A stretch of 64,000 nt of DNA from Ensifer sesbaniae (GTDB taxonomy: Bacteria > Pseudomonadota > Alphaproteobacteria > Rhizobiales > Rhizobiaceae): positions 866,863-930,862 of the forward strand of contig NZ_JABEKU010000002.1 of NCBI RefSeq assembly GCF_013283665.1, read 5' to 3'. This document shows positions 7,926 to 17,626 of this stretch, in pieces (position 1 is the first letter of the stretch; each line of letters opens with the position of its first letter). Under the pieces are notes generated by a model. The model saw only the letters and a program-made list of their open reading frames with translations. It did no database searches and was not told the origin of the DNA. Position numbers and translations under genes: made by a program.

Positions 7926-10900
7926 CTATTCCGCCGCCACGGCCGGAGGATAAGCATGCGGCTCGTCGCGCCCGGCATTCGGATTGACCTCTTCCGCCTT
8001 CTCCGGATCCGCACGCTCCTTCTTGGGCTCGCGCCCGAAGAACAAGGCGTAGCCGGCGGGCAACACCAGAATGGTTAATACCGTCGCGACCAGGATGCCG
8101 CCCATCATGGCGTAGGCGAGCGGTCCCCAGAAGACACCACGGGAGATCGGGATCAGCGCCAGCACCGCCGTCAGCGCCGTCAGCGTGATCGGGCGGAAGC
8201 GTCGCACGGCAGAGCCGACGATCGCCTCGGCCCGGTCCATGCCGGCGGCGATGTCCTGGTCGATCTGATCGACGAGAATGATCGAGTTGCGCATGATGAT
8301 GCCGAGCAGCGCGATCACGCCGAGGATTGCGACGAAACCGAAGGGCGCCCCGCTGATCAGCAGTGCGGCCGCGGCACCGATGATGCCGAGCGGCCCGGTG
8401 GCGAGCACCAGCATCGCCTTGCCGAAATGCTGGAGTTGTATCATCAGCAGGACGACGATGACACCGAGCATGATCGGCGCCTTGGCGGCGATCGAGGCCT
8501 GGCTCTCCGCTGAATCCTCGGCGCCGCCCTGAATGCTGATGCTGTAGCCGGCGGGCAGGCTGTCGCGCAGCGACTGCATGTCGCCGAACATCTTCATCGC
8601 CACGTCATTCGGCTGCACGCCATCCGGCAGGGTGCCGCGCACGGTGATCGTCGGCAGGCGGTCGCGGCGCCATTCGATGCCCTGTTCGAGCACGGGCACA
8701 ACCTTGGCCACCTGCGAGAGCGGAACGAAGCCACCGAAGTCGGTCGGGATGTAGATGGAGTCGACCGAGCTCAAGAACTTGCGGCTCTCCGCCGGCTCAC
8801 GCGCGACGATCGCCACCGTTTCCTCGCCATCGCGGAAATTGTCGAGCGGCGCACCGGTGACGCTCGCCTGCAGCATCTGGCGGATGCGCTGCGAGGTCAC
8901 GCCGAGCGCGCGGGCGCGATCCTGGTCGATCACCAGCTTCATGCCCGGCACCGGCTCCAGCCAGTCGTCGTGAACGGCACCCAAGAGCGGGTTCTCGTGG
9001 AACTTCGCCTTCACCCGGTCGGCGATGCGCCTGACCTCCTCGCGGTCCGGTCCCATGACGCGCATCTGGACGGGCCAGCCGGTCGGCGGACCGAGGAACA
9101 GCCGGTCGACCTTGGCCCGGATCGACGGGAAGTCGGCGGCGAGGATCGCACGCATCTTGGCAATCAACCGCTCGCGCGCCAGCTCGTCCTTGGCCATGAC
9201 CAGAAGCTGGACAAAGTTCGGATTGCGCAACTGCTGATCGAGCGGCAGGAAGAAGCGCGGTGCGCCCTCGCCGATATAGGTGGCGATGAAGCGCTTGTCC
9301 TCGTCGTCCATCATGCGGGCTTCGAGCGCCTTCGCCTGCTTCTCCACTTCCTTGATGCTGGTGCCCTCGGGCAGCCACAGGTCGACGAGAATTTCTGGTC
9401 GCGACGACTGCGGGAAGAAGTTCTTCGGAATGAACTGGAAGGCCCAGAGGCTGACCAAGAAGATGACGAGCGTCGTCGAGAGCACGATGATGCGATGGCG
9501 CACGGCCCAGGCGACGGTCGAACGCAGATGCCGATAGAAGCGCGTGTCGAAGACATCGTGATGGTTGCCGGCATGGCTGCGCTGTTTGAGCAGCATATTG
9601 CCGAGCCAGGGTGTAAAATAAACGGCGACGAACCAGGAGACGACGAGCGCGATGCCGACCACGTAGAACAGCGAACGCACATATTCGCCAGCCGTCGAGG
9701 CGGCGAAGCCGACCGGAATGAAGCCGGCGGTGGTGATCAGCGTGCCCGTCAGCATCGGGAAGGCGGTGGAGGTATAGGCGAAGCTCGCGGCCTCGACCTT
9801 GACGAGCCCCTCCTCCAGCTTCCGCTCCATCAACTCCACCACGATCATGGCGTCGTCGACCAGCAGGCCAAGTGCGATGATCAGTGCGCCGAGCGAGATG
9901 CGCTGCAGATCGATGCCGAGCTCATACATGATGGCGAATGTCGCAGCCAGCACCAGCGGGATGGTTATCGCGATCACCAGGCCCGAGCGCCAGCCGATCG
10001 ACAGGAACGAGACGACGAGAACGATCGCGAGGGCTTCGCCGAGCGCCTTCATGAACTCGCCGACCGCCTCCTTGACGACCTCCGGCTGATTGGAGACCTG
10101 GTCGACCTGGACGCCATAGGGCAGCGACGCCTCGAAGCGCTCATAGGTCGCTTCCACCGCTTTGCCAACATCCGTCACCTTGAAGCCCTTGGCCATGACC
10201 ACGCCGATCTGAACGCTATCCTGGCCATTGAAGCGGAACTTGCGCGAGAAGGGATCCTCGAGCCCAGAGCTTACCGTCGCGATGTCGCCGAGCCGGGTAA
10301 TCTGGCCACCAGCGCGAAGCCTGAGGTTCTTCAGGTCCTCGACCTTGTCCAGGCCGCCCTCGACGGAGATGCGCACCGAGCGCGAGCCGGTATCGACGGA
10401 ACCCGCCGGGTCGATATTGTTCTGGCCGGCAATGGTGCTGCGCAAATCGTTCAGCGTCAGGCCGCGCTCGGCCAGCACCTTGGAAGACACGTCGATGAAG
10501 ATCTTCTGCGGCTGGTCGCCGATGATGACGGCCTTCTCGACGCCCGGCGTCGTCAGGAGCATGTCGCGCGCCTGGATCGCGAACTTCTTCAGTTCCGGAT
10601 AGCTGTATCCCTCGCCGCTCAGCGAATGCAGAGTGATGAAGGTGTCACCGAACTCGTCGTTGAAATAGGGCCCGAGCAAGCCTTCTGGCAGCTCGCTGGA
10701 GATGTCGCCTACCTTCTTGCGGACCTGGTAGAAGGCGTCAGCCACCTGCTCGGCGTTGGTATCGCCTTCGACCTGCAGCGTGATGATCGCACTGCCAGCG
10801 CGCGTATAGGAGCGGACGAAATCGAGATGCGGCGTTTCCTGCAGCTTGCGCTCGATCTTGTTGACGACCTGGTCCTGCATTTCCTCGATCGAGGCGCCTG

Positions 10901-11087
10901 GCCAGAAGGCCTGCACGACCATGACGCGGAAGGTGAAGTCCGGGTCCTCCTTCTGCCCCATGCGCATCAGGCCGAAGACGCCGGCGAGAATGATGAGACC
11001 GAACAGGAAACGCGCCATGCTCGGATGCGCGATCGCCCAGCGCGAAAGATTGAAGGGCCGCTTTTCTTCGGAAGAGGAGGTCGTCAT
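7926..11087 (-). CDS. RND efflux pump inner-membrane subunit (AcrB/MdtB-like)
   Basis: The 1053-residue product has the full RND architecture: an N-terminal membrane helix (ARFLFGLIILAGVFGLM), a large periplasmic loop, six helices, a second loop and six helices. The proton-relay segment GLLVDDAMIVVELMERKLEE is present around residue 410, and the second half has GIIMRNSIILVDQIDQDI. The periplasmic start PDFTFRVMVVQAFWPGAS is typical of the heavy-metal/hydrophobe efflux group. It follows its adaptor gene by 27 bases and is the last gene of the TetR-adaptor-pump unit. No outer-membrane channel gene is nearby, so a TolC-type partner must be encoded elsewhere. The pump substrate is unknown. Confidence 0.95.
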   Translation of the reverse strand: MTTSSSEEKRPFNLSRWAIAHPSMARFLFGLIILAGVFGLMRMGQKEDPDFTFRVMVVQAFWPGASIEEMQDQVVNKIERKLQETPHLDFVRSYTRAGSAIITLQVEGDTNAEQVADAFYQVRKKVGDISSELPEGLLGPYFNDEFGDTFITLHSLSGEGYSYPELKKFAIQARDMLLTTPGVEKAVIIGDQPQKIFIDVSSKVLAERGLTLNDLRSTIAGQNNIDPAGSVDTGSRSVRISVEGGLDKVEDLKNLRLRAGGQITRLGDIATVSSGLEDPFSRKFRFNGQDSVQIGVVMAKGFKVTDVGKAVEATYERFEASLPYGVQVDQVSNQPEVVKEAVGEFMKALGEALAIVLVVSFLSIGWRSGLVIAITIPLVLAATFAIMYELGIDLQRISLGALIIALGLLVDDAMIVVELMERKLEEGLVKVEAASFAYTSTAFPMLTGTLITTAGFIPVGFAASTAGEYVRSLFYVVGIALVVSWFVAVYFTPWLGNMLLKQRSHAGNHHDVFDTRFYRHLRSTVAWAVRHRIIVLSTTLVIFLVSLWAFQFIPKNFFPQSSRPEILVDLWLPEGTSIKEVEKQAKALEARMMDDEDKRFIATYIGEGAPRFFLPLDQQLRNPNFVQLLVMAKDELARERLIAKMRAILAADFPSIRAKVDRLFLGPPTGWPVQMRVMGPDREEVRRIADRVKAKFHENPLLGAVHDDWLEPVPGMKLVIDQDRARALGVTSQRIRQMLQASVTGAPLDNFRDGEETVAIVAREPAESRKFLSSVDSIYIPTDFGGFVPLSQVAKVVPVLEQGIEWRRDRLPTITVRGTLPDGVQPNDVAMKMFGDMQSLRDSLPAGYSISIQGGAEDSAESQASIAAKAPIMLGVIVVLLMIQLQHFGKAMLVLATGPLGIIGAAAALLISGAPFGFVAILGVIALLGIIMRNSIILVDQIDQDIAAGMDRAEAIVGSAVRRFRPITLTALTAVLALIPISRGVFWGPLAYAMMGGILVATVLTILVLPAGYALFFGREPKKERADPEKAEEVNPNAGRDEPHAYPPAVAAE

Positions 11088-11114
11088 CGGCTCGGTTCCG
11101 CTATCCTGGTAACG

Positions 11115-12263
11115 TCAGCGCACGAGGCTGGTTTCGGCTGCCGCAGCAGCTTGGCGCATCGTATCGTTGGAGATGGTCACCTTGAGATCGTCGGTCATGA
11201 ACTGCGTTCCCGCAGCAACGACGAGGTCGCCGACATTGAGGCCCTCGGTGACCCGCACGCCATCGGTGGTGAAGTCCGCAAGCGTGACCGGCCGGCTGCG
11301 GACCGTTTCCGTACCGCGATCGACGACCCATACGATCGGATAGCCGTCCTTCTCAGCCAACGCGCTCAAGGGGACGGAGACGAAAGGAGTGCCGCTGCCA
11401 GCGGAAGCCTCGACGGTCGCGGTCATGCCGAGCAGGACCCGCGGGTCATTCGGCAGGCTGACGCGCACCGAGAAGGTCCGCGATTGCTGGTCGGCGCTGC
11501 CGGCGACCTCGCGCACCATGCCGTCGAGCGACAGGCCCGCATCGGACCAGATCCCGACCTTGACCGGCAAACCGGCCTTGAAGTTGCCGATTTCGGTCTC
11601 GGGTACCGCGACCTGGACTTCCTTTTCGCCTTCAACGGCAACCGTGGCAACAGGCGTGCCAGAGCCGACGACCTGGCCGACATCGGCGTTGATCGCGGTA
11701 ACGATACCCGGCCGGTCGGCGACGAGGCTCGTATAGACCACCTGGTTCTTCGCCTGGGATAGCGCCGACTTCGCGGCATCGCGCGTGGCGACGGCCTGGT
11801 TGTAACTCAGCACCGCCTGGTCGAATTGAGCCTGCGAGGCGAATTTCCTGGCGAGCAGCTGCTTGGCGCGATCGCGCACCAACTCGACCGTCTCGACCTG
11901 GCGCTCGGCCGCCTCCAGATTGGCGGTGGCGCTGCGCACCGCGAGCTCGTAGTCGGTCGCGTCGATGCGGGCGAGGCGATCGCCGACCTTGACGCGATCG
12001 CCGACATTGACGATCCGCTCGACGATCTTGCCGCTGACACGGAAGCCGAGGTTCATCTCGGTTCGCGCGCGAACCGCACCGGAATAGCTGAGCTGGCGTG
12101 CAGCGTCGGCCTGGGCGATCTCGACGACCTTGACCGGGCGCACGACGTCGGCAGTTTCGGATTTTTCTTCCGAGCAGCCGGCGAGCGCCGTCGAGAGGGT
12201 GGAAATCAGCGCAATAGTGGCAACGAATGAAATACGGCGGCGAAATTCAATAGGCATAAACAT
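11115..12263 (-). CDS. RND efflux periplasmic adaptor (membrane fusion lipoprotein)
   Basis: The 382-residue protein starts after AGGAG with correct spacing. Its N-terminus carries a lipoprotein signal with lipobox LAGC (about residues 27-30), so it is anchored in the inner membrane. The body has the adaptor order: a barrel-sandwich half (VGDRVKVGDRLARID), an alpha hairpin, a second lipoyl half (YTSLVADRPGIVTAINADVG) and a beta barrel. It bridges the pump encoded just downstream to an outer-membrane channel. It lies 57 bases after the TetR gene, so probably all three are one transcript. Confidence 0.93.
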   Translation of the reverse strand: MFMPIEFRRRISFVATIALISTLSTALAGCSEEKSETADVVRPVKVVEIAQADAARQLSYSGAVRARTEMNLGFRVSGKIVERIVNVGDRVKVGDRLARIDATDYELAVRSATANLEAAERQVETVELVRDRAKQLLARKFASQAQFDQAVLSYNQAVATRDAAKSALSQAKNQVVYTSLVADRPGIVTAINADVGQVVGSGTPVATVAVEGEKEVQVAVPETEIGNFKAGLPVKVGIWSDAGLSLDGMVREVAGSADQQSRTFSVRVSLPNDPRVLLGMTATVEASAGSGTPFVSVPLSALAEKDGYPIVWVVDRGTETVRSRPVTLADFTTDGVRVTEGLNVGDLVVAAGTQFMTDDLKVTISNDTMRQAAAAAETSLVR

Positions 12264-12320
12264 AGTCGCACTCCTGAAAATAGGCCGACGCCGCCACTGG
12301 CTGCGCCGGAAACAGTTCGG

Positions 12321-12929
12321 CTAGACCTTCAATCCCTTGATCGCGAATTCGACCAGTTCTTCCGGCGCGGCGCGGTTTGTCTTGCTGAGACATTGGGCAA
12401 CCATTTGCGGGTGACAGAGTGTGACCGTCGCCGCACCGAAACAGCGCGACGCCGCATCGGCGTCCTGTTCCGGGAACTCACCGGCGGCGATGCCTTCGCG
12501 GATGACGTCGGCGAGAAGCGCATCGATCCTATCGATATGCTTGTCGATGACATGCCACTCGCGTTCGATGGCAACGACCACCATCTCATGCACTTTCGTG
12601 TCGTCGAGCATGAGCTCGACGGTCATCTGATGCTGCGCGTGGACGTAACGGCGCAGACGCTCCGTCGCGCTCAATGGCAAGGAGCAGATCTCCTGTGCCA
12701 TCTGATAACTCGCCGCGAGCATCCGGCCGCAAAGCGCCTGGTGGATCTCCGTCTTGGAGGCAAAGAACCGGTAGATGTTTGCCGGCGACATGCCGAGTTC
12801 CTTGGCGATGTCGGCAACATTGGTCTTGCTGTAGCCGAAATGCCGGAACAGCCGCTCCGCGGCATCGAGGATCCGCGTGATGTTGTCCTGGCGCGCCTGG
12901 TCCACGACCGTATCATTGCTCACCGGCAT
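12321..12929 (-). CDS. TetR-family regulator of the RND operon
   Basis: The 202-residue protein has an N-terminal TetR helix-turn-helix (ITRILDAAERLFRHFGYSKT, then DIAKELGMSPANIYRFFASK, residues about 17-62) and a helical ligand domain. It is the first gene of a same-strand unit with the adaptor and the pump, and its start is 9 bases from the arm of a very long palindrome at 12938-12987. It therefore very likely represses its own operon and is released by a pump substrate. The inducer cannot be predicted. Confidence 0.92.
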   Translation of the reverse strand: MPVSNDTVVDQARQDNITRILDAAERLFRHFGYSKTNVADIAKELGMSPANIYRFFASKTEIHQALCGRMLAASYQMAQEICSLPLSATERLRRYVHAQHQMTVELMLDDTKVHEMVVVAIEREWHVIDKHIDRIDALLADVIREGIAAGEFPEQDADAASRCFGAATVTLCHPQMVAQCLSKTNRAAPEELVEFAIKGLKV

Positions 12930-12937
12930 TGCCTGCC

Positions 12938-12987
12938 TTTCGATTTACGACTGACGAATTTTGTATTTCGTCAGTCGTAAATCGAAA
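12938..12987. promoter_or_regulatory. 50-bp palindromic operator upstream of the TetR-RND operon
   Basis: Positions 12938-12958 and 12967-12987 are exact 21-bp reverse complements separated by 8 bases (TTTTGTAT). The core of each arm is TTTACGACTGACGAA. The palindrome sits immediately before the TetR start codon. TetR repressors bind such dyads; 21-bp arms are long enough to seat two dimers or to form a stable leader hairpin in RNA. Assignment to the adjacent regulator is inference from position. Confidence 0.65.
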
Positions 12988-13171
12988 TGAGACACTCGTC
13001 AACGATAGAATCCGTCCACACGATCACGATTTGATAACCAAGACTGCTCTTGCCGCGCGCGGCCGACAGCCCGCGAACGGCATCCGGCGGACGTTGACTC
13101 GACACGCCATGGTGGTTACCAGCGCTACTGGAGCCTCGTTTCTCGGATTCTTCTCAAGGGGTTAGCAACTT

Positions 13172-14140
13172 ATGGCCACAGGTCTCATCGCCCTCCTCGA
13201 CGACATCGCGGCCATCGCCAAGATGACGGCCGCTTCGCTGGACGACGTGGCGGCCCAGACCGCGAAGGCCAGCGCCAAGGCGGCCGGCGTCGTGATCGAC
13301 GACGCTGCGGTGACCCCGCGCTATGTGGTCGGGCTGACGCCTGAGCGGGAACTGCCGATCATTGCGCGGATTGCCCTAGGCTCGTTGAAGAACAAGCTGC
13401 TTTTCCTGCTGCCCGGCGCACTGGTGCTCAGCTATTTCGCACCCTGGGCAATTACGCCGCTCCTGATGCTCGGCGGCATCTATCTCTGCTACGAGGGCGC
13501 CGAGAAGCTTTACGGTGCAGTCTTTCCGCATGCGGCCCACGCGCATGAGAAAGCGGTGCTCGGCGAGATGAGCGATCCGGTGGCGCTGGAAAACGAGAAG
13601 GTCTCCGGAGCCATCCGCACCGACTTCATCCTCTCTGCCGAGATCATGGCGCTGACGCTGTCGACGGTCACCGATGCCGGCATCTACACGCAGGGCATGG
13701 TGCTCGCCGGGGTCGGCATCCTGATCACGCTTGCCGTCTATGGCGTCGTGGCGCTCATCGTCAAAGCTGATGATGCGGGCGTCGCGCTCGCGAAGAACCC
13801 GCTGTCGACCTTGAGCCTGTTCGGTCGCGGCCTCGTTCTCGGCATGCCCGCATTCCTGAAAGTTCTGGCCGCGATCGGCACCGCCGCCATGCTCTGGGTC
13901 GGCGGCAGCATCCTCGTGCATGGCATGGCGCAACTGGGACAGGCCGGTCCGGAACACTTCATTCACGATGTCTCCGAGGGAGTCGTCCACACGCTGGCCC
14001 TCGCCCCGGCGGTCGTCGGCTGGCTCACGACCTCGGCGCTCCAGGCCCTGCTCGCCATCGCCGTCGGCGCCGCAACCATCATCGTCATGGGCAATGTGGT
14101 CGCGCCACTCTGGAGTCGTCTGCGGCCGGCGAGGAGCTAG
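13172..14140 (+). CDS. DUF808 inner-membrane protein (YedI-like)
   Basis: The 322-residue protein begins MATGLIALLDDIAAIAKMTA and continues with a conserved soluble stretch (AASLDDVAAQTAKASAKAAG, VIDDAAVTPRYVVGLTPERE) followed by several membrane segments. This is the full-length DUF808 family, known from E. coli YedI, whose function is not established. It starts shortly after an AAGGGG site and is monocistronic, divergent from the TetR-RND unit and convergent with the ureohydrolase gene. Membrane location is clear from sequence; any transport role would be a guess. Confidence 0.9.
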   Translation: MATGLIALLDDIAAIAKMTAASLDDVAAQTAKASAKAAGVVIDDAAVTPRYVVGLTPERELPIIARIALGSLKNKLLFLLPGALVLSYFAPWAITPLLMLGGIYLCYEGAEKLYGAVFPHAAHAHEKAVLGEMSDPVALENEKVSGAIRTDFILSAEIMALTLSTVTDAGIYTQGMVLAGVGILITLAVYGVVALIVKADDAGVALAKNPLSTLSLFGRGLVLGMPAFLKVLAAIGTAAMLWVGGSILVHGMAQLGQAGPEHFIHDVSEGVVHTLALAPAVVGWLTTSALQALLAIAVGAATIIVMGNVVAPLWSRLRPARS

Positions 14141-14162
14141 AGCCGCTCGCAAGCGCGTTCGA

Positions 14163-14190
14163 CCAGGAGACCGCTCCCGGCGCCTCCTGG
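14163..14190. terminator. Inverted repeat between convergent genes, terminator candidate
   Basis: CCAGGAG at 14163-14169 pairs with CTCCTGG at 14184-14190 across a 14-base GC-rich loop. It lies in the 77-base gap between two convergent genes, where a bidirectional terminator would be expected, but no T-run is present on either side. Confidence 0.3.
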
Positions 14191-14217
14191 GACTTCGTTT
14201 CCGATCTCCCCGGCGGC

Positions 14218-15171
14218 CTACCGCTTGTACTTCACGCCCGGCAGGACACAGAGCATCTCGTAGAGAAGGTTTGCCGCCGTAATCGCCGTCGTGCCTGTGG
14301 TGTCGAAAGGCGGGCTCACCTCGACGAGATCGGCACCAACGAGATTAAGGCCGCGGCAGCCGCGAATGATTTCGATCGCCTGGATGACAGTCAGTCCGCC
14401 GATTTCCGGCGTGCCGGTGCCCGGAGCATAGGCCGGGTCGAGGCTGTCGATATCAAAGGTCAGGTAGGTCTTGTGGTTGCCGATCCTGGCGCGGATGCCT
14501 TCGATCAGCGGCACCATCGACTTGTGCCAGCACTCTTCCGCCGGGACGACGGTGAAGCCCTTGTCGCGCGACCAGTCGAAATCGTCGGACGCATAGCCGG
14601 TACCGCGCAGGCCAATCTGGAACACGAGGTTGGGATTGAGGCAGCCGTCCTCATAGGCGCGGCGGAACGGCGTGCCGTGCGCAATCTTCTCGCCGAACAT
14701 CGTATCGTTGATATCGGCGTGGGCATCGACATGGATGAGGGCAACCGGCCCGTGCTTTTCTGCGATCGCCTTCAGGATCGGATAGCTGATCGTGTGATCG
14801 CCGCCGAGCGTCAGCGGGATGCAATCGTGCTTGAGGATCTCGCCGATACCGCGGGTAATGATTTCCATATTGGCCGGCAGGTTGAAGGTGTTGATGGCGA
14901 TGTCGCCGATATCGGCCACCTGCAGGCTTTCGAAGGGTGCTGCGCCCGTCGCCATGTTGTAGGGGCGGATCATCACCGACTCGGCGCGGATCTGGCGCGG
15001 TCCGTATCGCGTTCCGGAGCGGTTGGACGCGCCGATATCCATAGGGATGCCGACGAAGCAAGCATCGAGGCCTTCAGCCGATGTCGCAGCGGGAAGGCGC
15101 ATCATCGTGCCCGGACCACCGAAGCGGGGCATGTCGTTGCCGCCGAGTGGCTGATTGAATTTCTGCTCCAT
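14218..15171 (-). CDS. speB: Ureohydrolase: guanidinobutyrase/agmatinase-like
   Basis: The 317-residue enzyme belongs to the arginase/agmatinase superfamily, which hydrolyses guanidino groups to urea with two Mn ions. Metal ligands are visible in LTLGGDHTISYP (about residue 125), HVDAHADIND (about 146-155) and TFDIDSLDPAYAPG (about 235). The N-terminus QPLGGNDMPRFGGPGTMMRL and the stretch SVMIRPYNMATGAAPF closely match what I recall of Pseudomonas 4-guanidinobutyrase (GbuA) and guanidinopropionase rather than E. coli agmatinase, so guanidinobutyrate is the better substrate guess. The gene is divergent from a putrescine-type ABC importer, consistent with guanidine or polyamine catabolism yielding urea. 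The symbol is family-level. Confidence 0.88.
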   Translation of the reverse strand: MEQKFNQPLGGNDMPRFGGPGTMMRLPAATSAEGLDACFVGIPMDIGASNRSGTRYGPRQIRAESVMIRPYNMATGAAPFESLQVADIGDIAINTFNLPANMEIITRGIGEILKHDCIPLTLGGDHTISYPILKAIAEKHGPVALIHVDAHADINDTMFGEKIAHGTPFRRAYEDGCLNPNLVFQIGLRGTGYASDDFDWSRDKGFTVVPAEECWHKSMVPLIEGIRARIGNHKTYLTFDIDSLDPAYAPGTGTPEIGGLTVIQAIEIIRGCRGLNLVGADLVEVSPPFDTTGTTAITAANLLYEMLCVLPGVKYKR

Positions 15172-15412
15172 GGAAAGCTCTCCCTTTGATGTCGCCGAAC
15201 CCTAGCAGGCACTGAAAGCCGAGAAATACCCATTGATCGAATGTTACTTCGATGCGGGCCAAACAAACTTCGCTCGATGCAGCCAAGGCAGGCGTCGATT
15301 GCGTTTTACGATGCTGCTCCGCCTCCCGCACCTAGCCAAAGGGAGTGTTGCCGTCTTTGGGCCTGCCAATCACTTTGGCGAAAACAAAAATACGCCGTTC
15401 TTGGGAGGAACC

Positions 15413-16519
15413 ATGCAAAACTTACGTCGCACCACGTTGCGCTCCATGTTCGCCGCGTCGCTTGCCGCCCTTGCGCTCTCAACGACCGCCCAGGCACAGG
15501 ACAAGCTGTTCATCTACAATTTCTCGGACTATTTCGCCGAAGATACGGTTTCGGACTTCCAGACGCGCACCGGCGTCGAAACGCAGGTCGATTTCTACGA
15601 TTCGCTCGAAGTGCTCGAAACGCGGCTGCTCGCCGGCGGCAGCGGCTTCGACGTCGCCTTCCCGAGCGCCACGGTCGGAGAGCGGCTGATCCAGTCAGGC
15701 GCGCTGAAGCCAATCGATGTCACGGCTCTCAAGAACTACGGCAATCTCGACAAGGACCTCTTGAAGCTCGTCGCCGAGTACGATCCGGAAAACCAATATC
15801 TCGTTCCCTATATGTGGCTGACGACGGGCGTCGCCTACAACGCCAAGCTCGTCGCCGAGCGGCTGCCGGATGCCCCCGTCAACAGCCTCGACATGTTCTT
15901 CAAGCCCGAGGTCGCCGAGAAATTCCAGGATTGCGGCATCGGCATCGTCGACGCACCGAACGAGGTGATCCCGATCGCGCTCAACTACCTCGGCCTCGAT
16001 CCCTATTCCGCCAAACCTGATGATCTCGACAAGGCGAAAGAGCTCCTGCTCAAGCTCCGCCCCTATATCCGCCACATGCAGAGCGGACAGCTCGTCGCCG
16101 ACATGGCCTCGGGCCAGCTCTGCCTGGCGCTGATGTGGAGCGGCGATGTCGGCATTGCGGCGGCACGCGCCGAGGAAGCGGAGACCGGCGTCGAGGTCGA
16201 CTATTCGATACCGAAAGAGGGGACGATCATCTCCTTCGACACGATGGCGATCCCGGCCGACGCGCCGGATCCGGAACAAGCGCTGGCCTTCATCGACTAT
16301 ATCCTCGAGCCGAAAACGGTCGCCGCGATCAGCAACCACGTTTTCTACGCCAATGCCAATGCCGCGGCGACACCGGAAGTCGATGCCGCGATCCGCGACA
16401 ACCCGAACATCTATCCTCCTGCCGACGTCCGTTCCAAGCTCTTCGTCGACAAGTCGCTGCCGCCGCGCCAGACGCGCGAGCGCACCCGCGTCTGGTCGGC
16501 CTTCAGGGCCGGCCAATAG
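15413..16519 (+). CDS. Putrescine/spermidine-type ABC transporter substrate-binding protein (PotF/PotD family)
   Basis: The start at 15413 follows a GGGAGGAA site and gives 368 residues; the frame is open upstream but that part is not protein-like. A signal peptide ends near TTAQAQDKLFIYNFSDY. The mature protein shows the PotD/F pattern: YNFSDYFAEDTVSDFQTRTG, VDFYDSLEVLETRLLAGGSG, FDVAFPSA, YMWLTTGVAYN, and MWSGDVGIA. This group binds polyamines and related cations in the periplasm. It is the first of four consecutive genes making a complete importer and is divergent from the ureohydrolase, so the natural ligand may be a guanidino-amine or its acid. Confidence 0.92.
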   Translation: MQNLRRTTLRSMFAASLAALALSTTAQAQDKLFIYNFSDYFAEDTVSDFQTRTGVETQVDFYDSLEVLETRLLAGGSGFDVAFPSATVGERLIQSGALKPIDVTALKNYGNLDKDLLKLVAEYDPENQYLVPYMWLTTGVAYNAKLVAERLPDAPVNSLDMFFKPEVAEKFQDCGIGIVDAPNEVIPIALNYLGLDPYSAKPDDLDKAKELLLKLRPYIRHMQSGQLVADMASGQLCLALMWSGDVGIAAARAEEAETGVEVDYSIPKEGTIISFDTMAIPADAPDPEQALAFIDYILEPKTVAAISNHVFYANANAAATPEVDAAIRDNPNIYPPADVRSKLFVDKSLPPRQTRERTRVWSAFRAGQ

Positions 16520-16549
16520 CGCGAACCGTCAACAGCAGGACCAGACCCC

Positions 16550-17617
16550 GTGCAATCCTATATTTCGATCGAGAACCTAGCGAAGTCCTATGGCGTCGTC
16601 ACCGCCGTCAACAATATCAATCTCGGCATCGAGAAGGGCGAGTTCTTCTCGCTTCTCGGCCCCTCGGGCTGCGGAAAATCGACGCTGCTCCGGATGATCG
16701 CCGGCTTCGAGACACCGACAACCGGCGCTATCAAGCTGGAAGGGGCGGATGTCACCGACGTTCCTGCGCATAAGCGTCCGACCAACATGATGTTCCAGTC
16801 CTATGCGCTGTTTCCGCATCTGACGGTGGGCAGGAACATCGCGTTCGGATTGCAGCAGGACGGCCTCGACAAGGGCGAGATCAAGAAGCGCATCGGCGAA
16901 GTCGCGGAAAAGCTGCAGCTGACCGCACTGCTTGATCGCAAGCCGGCGCAGCTTTCCGGCGGCCAGCGCCAGCGCGTGGCGCTCGCCCGTGCACTGGTCA
17001 AACGGCCGAAGGTGCTGCTGCTCGACGAACCGCTCGGCGCGCTCGACAAGAACCTGCGGACGGAAACGCAGCTCGAACTCGTCCGCCTGCAGCGGGAACT
17101 CGGCCTCACCTTCATCATCGTCACCCATGACCAGCATGAGGCGATGACGGTTTCAACCCGCATCGCCATCATGAAGCAGGGGCAGGTGCTGCAGGTGGGC
17201 ACACCCTCGGAAGTCTACGAAACGCCGCAGTCGCGCTATGTCGCCAAGTTCCTCGGCGAAACGAACGTGTTTGCCGGTGGTCGCGCCGATCGCAGCGGCG
17301 GCGAACTGCAGATCGAAAGCGACGAAGCCGGCGGACCCGTCCGCGCCGCCTTCACCGAAAGGGTGCCGCTCGATCGGCCATTCTGGGTCTCGGTTCGCCC
17401 TGAGCGGGTGGAACTTGCGACTTCGGGCGGTGGCCTCGAAGGGACCGTGGAGCAGCTCAGCTATACCGGCGTCGAGCGGCACTACCGGGTGCGGCTGAAA
17501 TCGGGGGCGACGCTCGACGCGCGTCGGGTCAATCTCGGCGCCGAAAGCGATCTCGCGGTCGGTGATCGGGTGTTTGCGAGCTGGTCACCGCAGGCAAGCC
17601 GCCTCTTGGCCGAATAG
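16550..17617 (+). CDS. Putrescine-type ABC transporter ATP-binding protein (PotA/PotG family)
   Basis: The gene starts with GTG, 30 bases after the binding-protein gene. The 355-residue product has Walker A LGPSGCGKST (about residues 37-46), the Q-loop in MMFQSYALFPHLTV, the signature LSGGQRQRVALARAL (about 140), Walker B VLLLDEPLGALD and the switch histidine in IIVTHDQHEAM. A C-terminal TOBE-type regulatory domain follows (FLGETNVFAG onward). It powers the two permeases encoded directly downstream. Confidence 0.95.
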   Translation: MQSYISIENLAKSYGVVTAVNNINLGIEKGEFFSLLGPSGCGKSTLLRMIAGFETPTTGAIKLEGADVTDVPAHKRPTNMMFQSYALFPHLTVGRNIAFGLQQDGLDKGEIKKRIGEVAEKLQLTALLDRKPAQLSGGQRQRVALARALVKRPKVLLLDEPLGALDKNLRTETQLELVRLQRELGLTFIIVTHDQHEAMTVSTRIAIMKQGQVLQVGTPSEVYETPQSRYVAKFLGETNVFAGGRADRSGGELQIESDEAGGPVRAAFTERVPLDRPFWVSVRPERVELATSGGGLEGTVEQLSYTGVERHYRVRLKSGATLDARRVNLGAESDLAVGDRVFASWSPQASRLLAE

Positions 17618-17626
17618 GAGGTCTCC

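Noticed and set aside
8970-11762. A very long rightward open frame of 930 codons
   Set aside because: It lies antisense to the RND pump and adaptor, which have clear motifs. Long antisense frames are expected in high-GC rhizobial genes, and its product is a low-quality mix rich in Arg, Asp and His.
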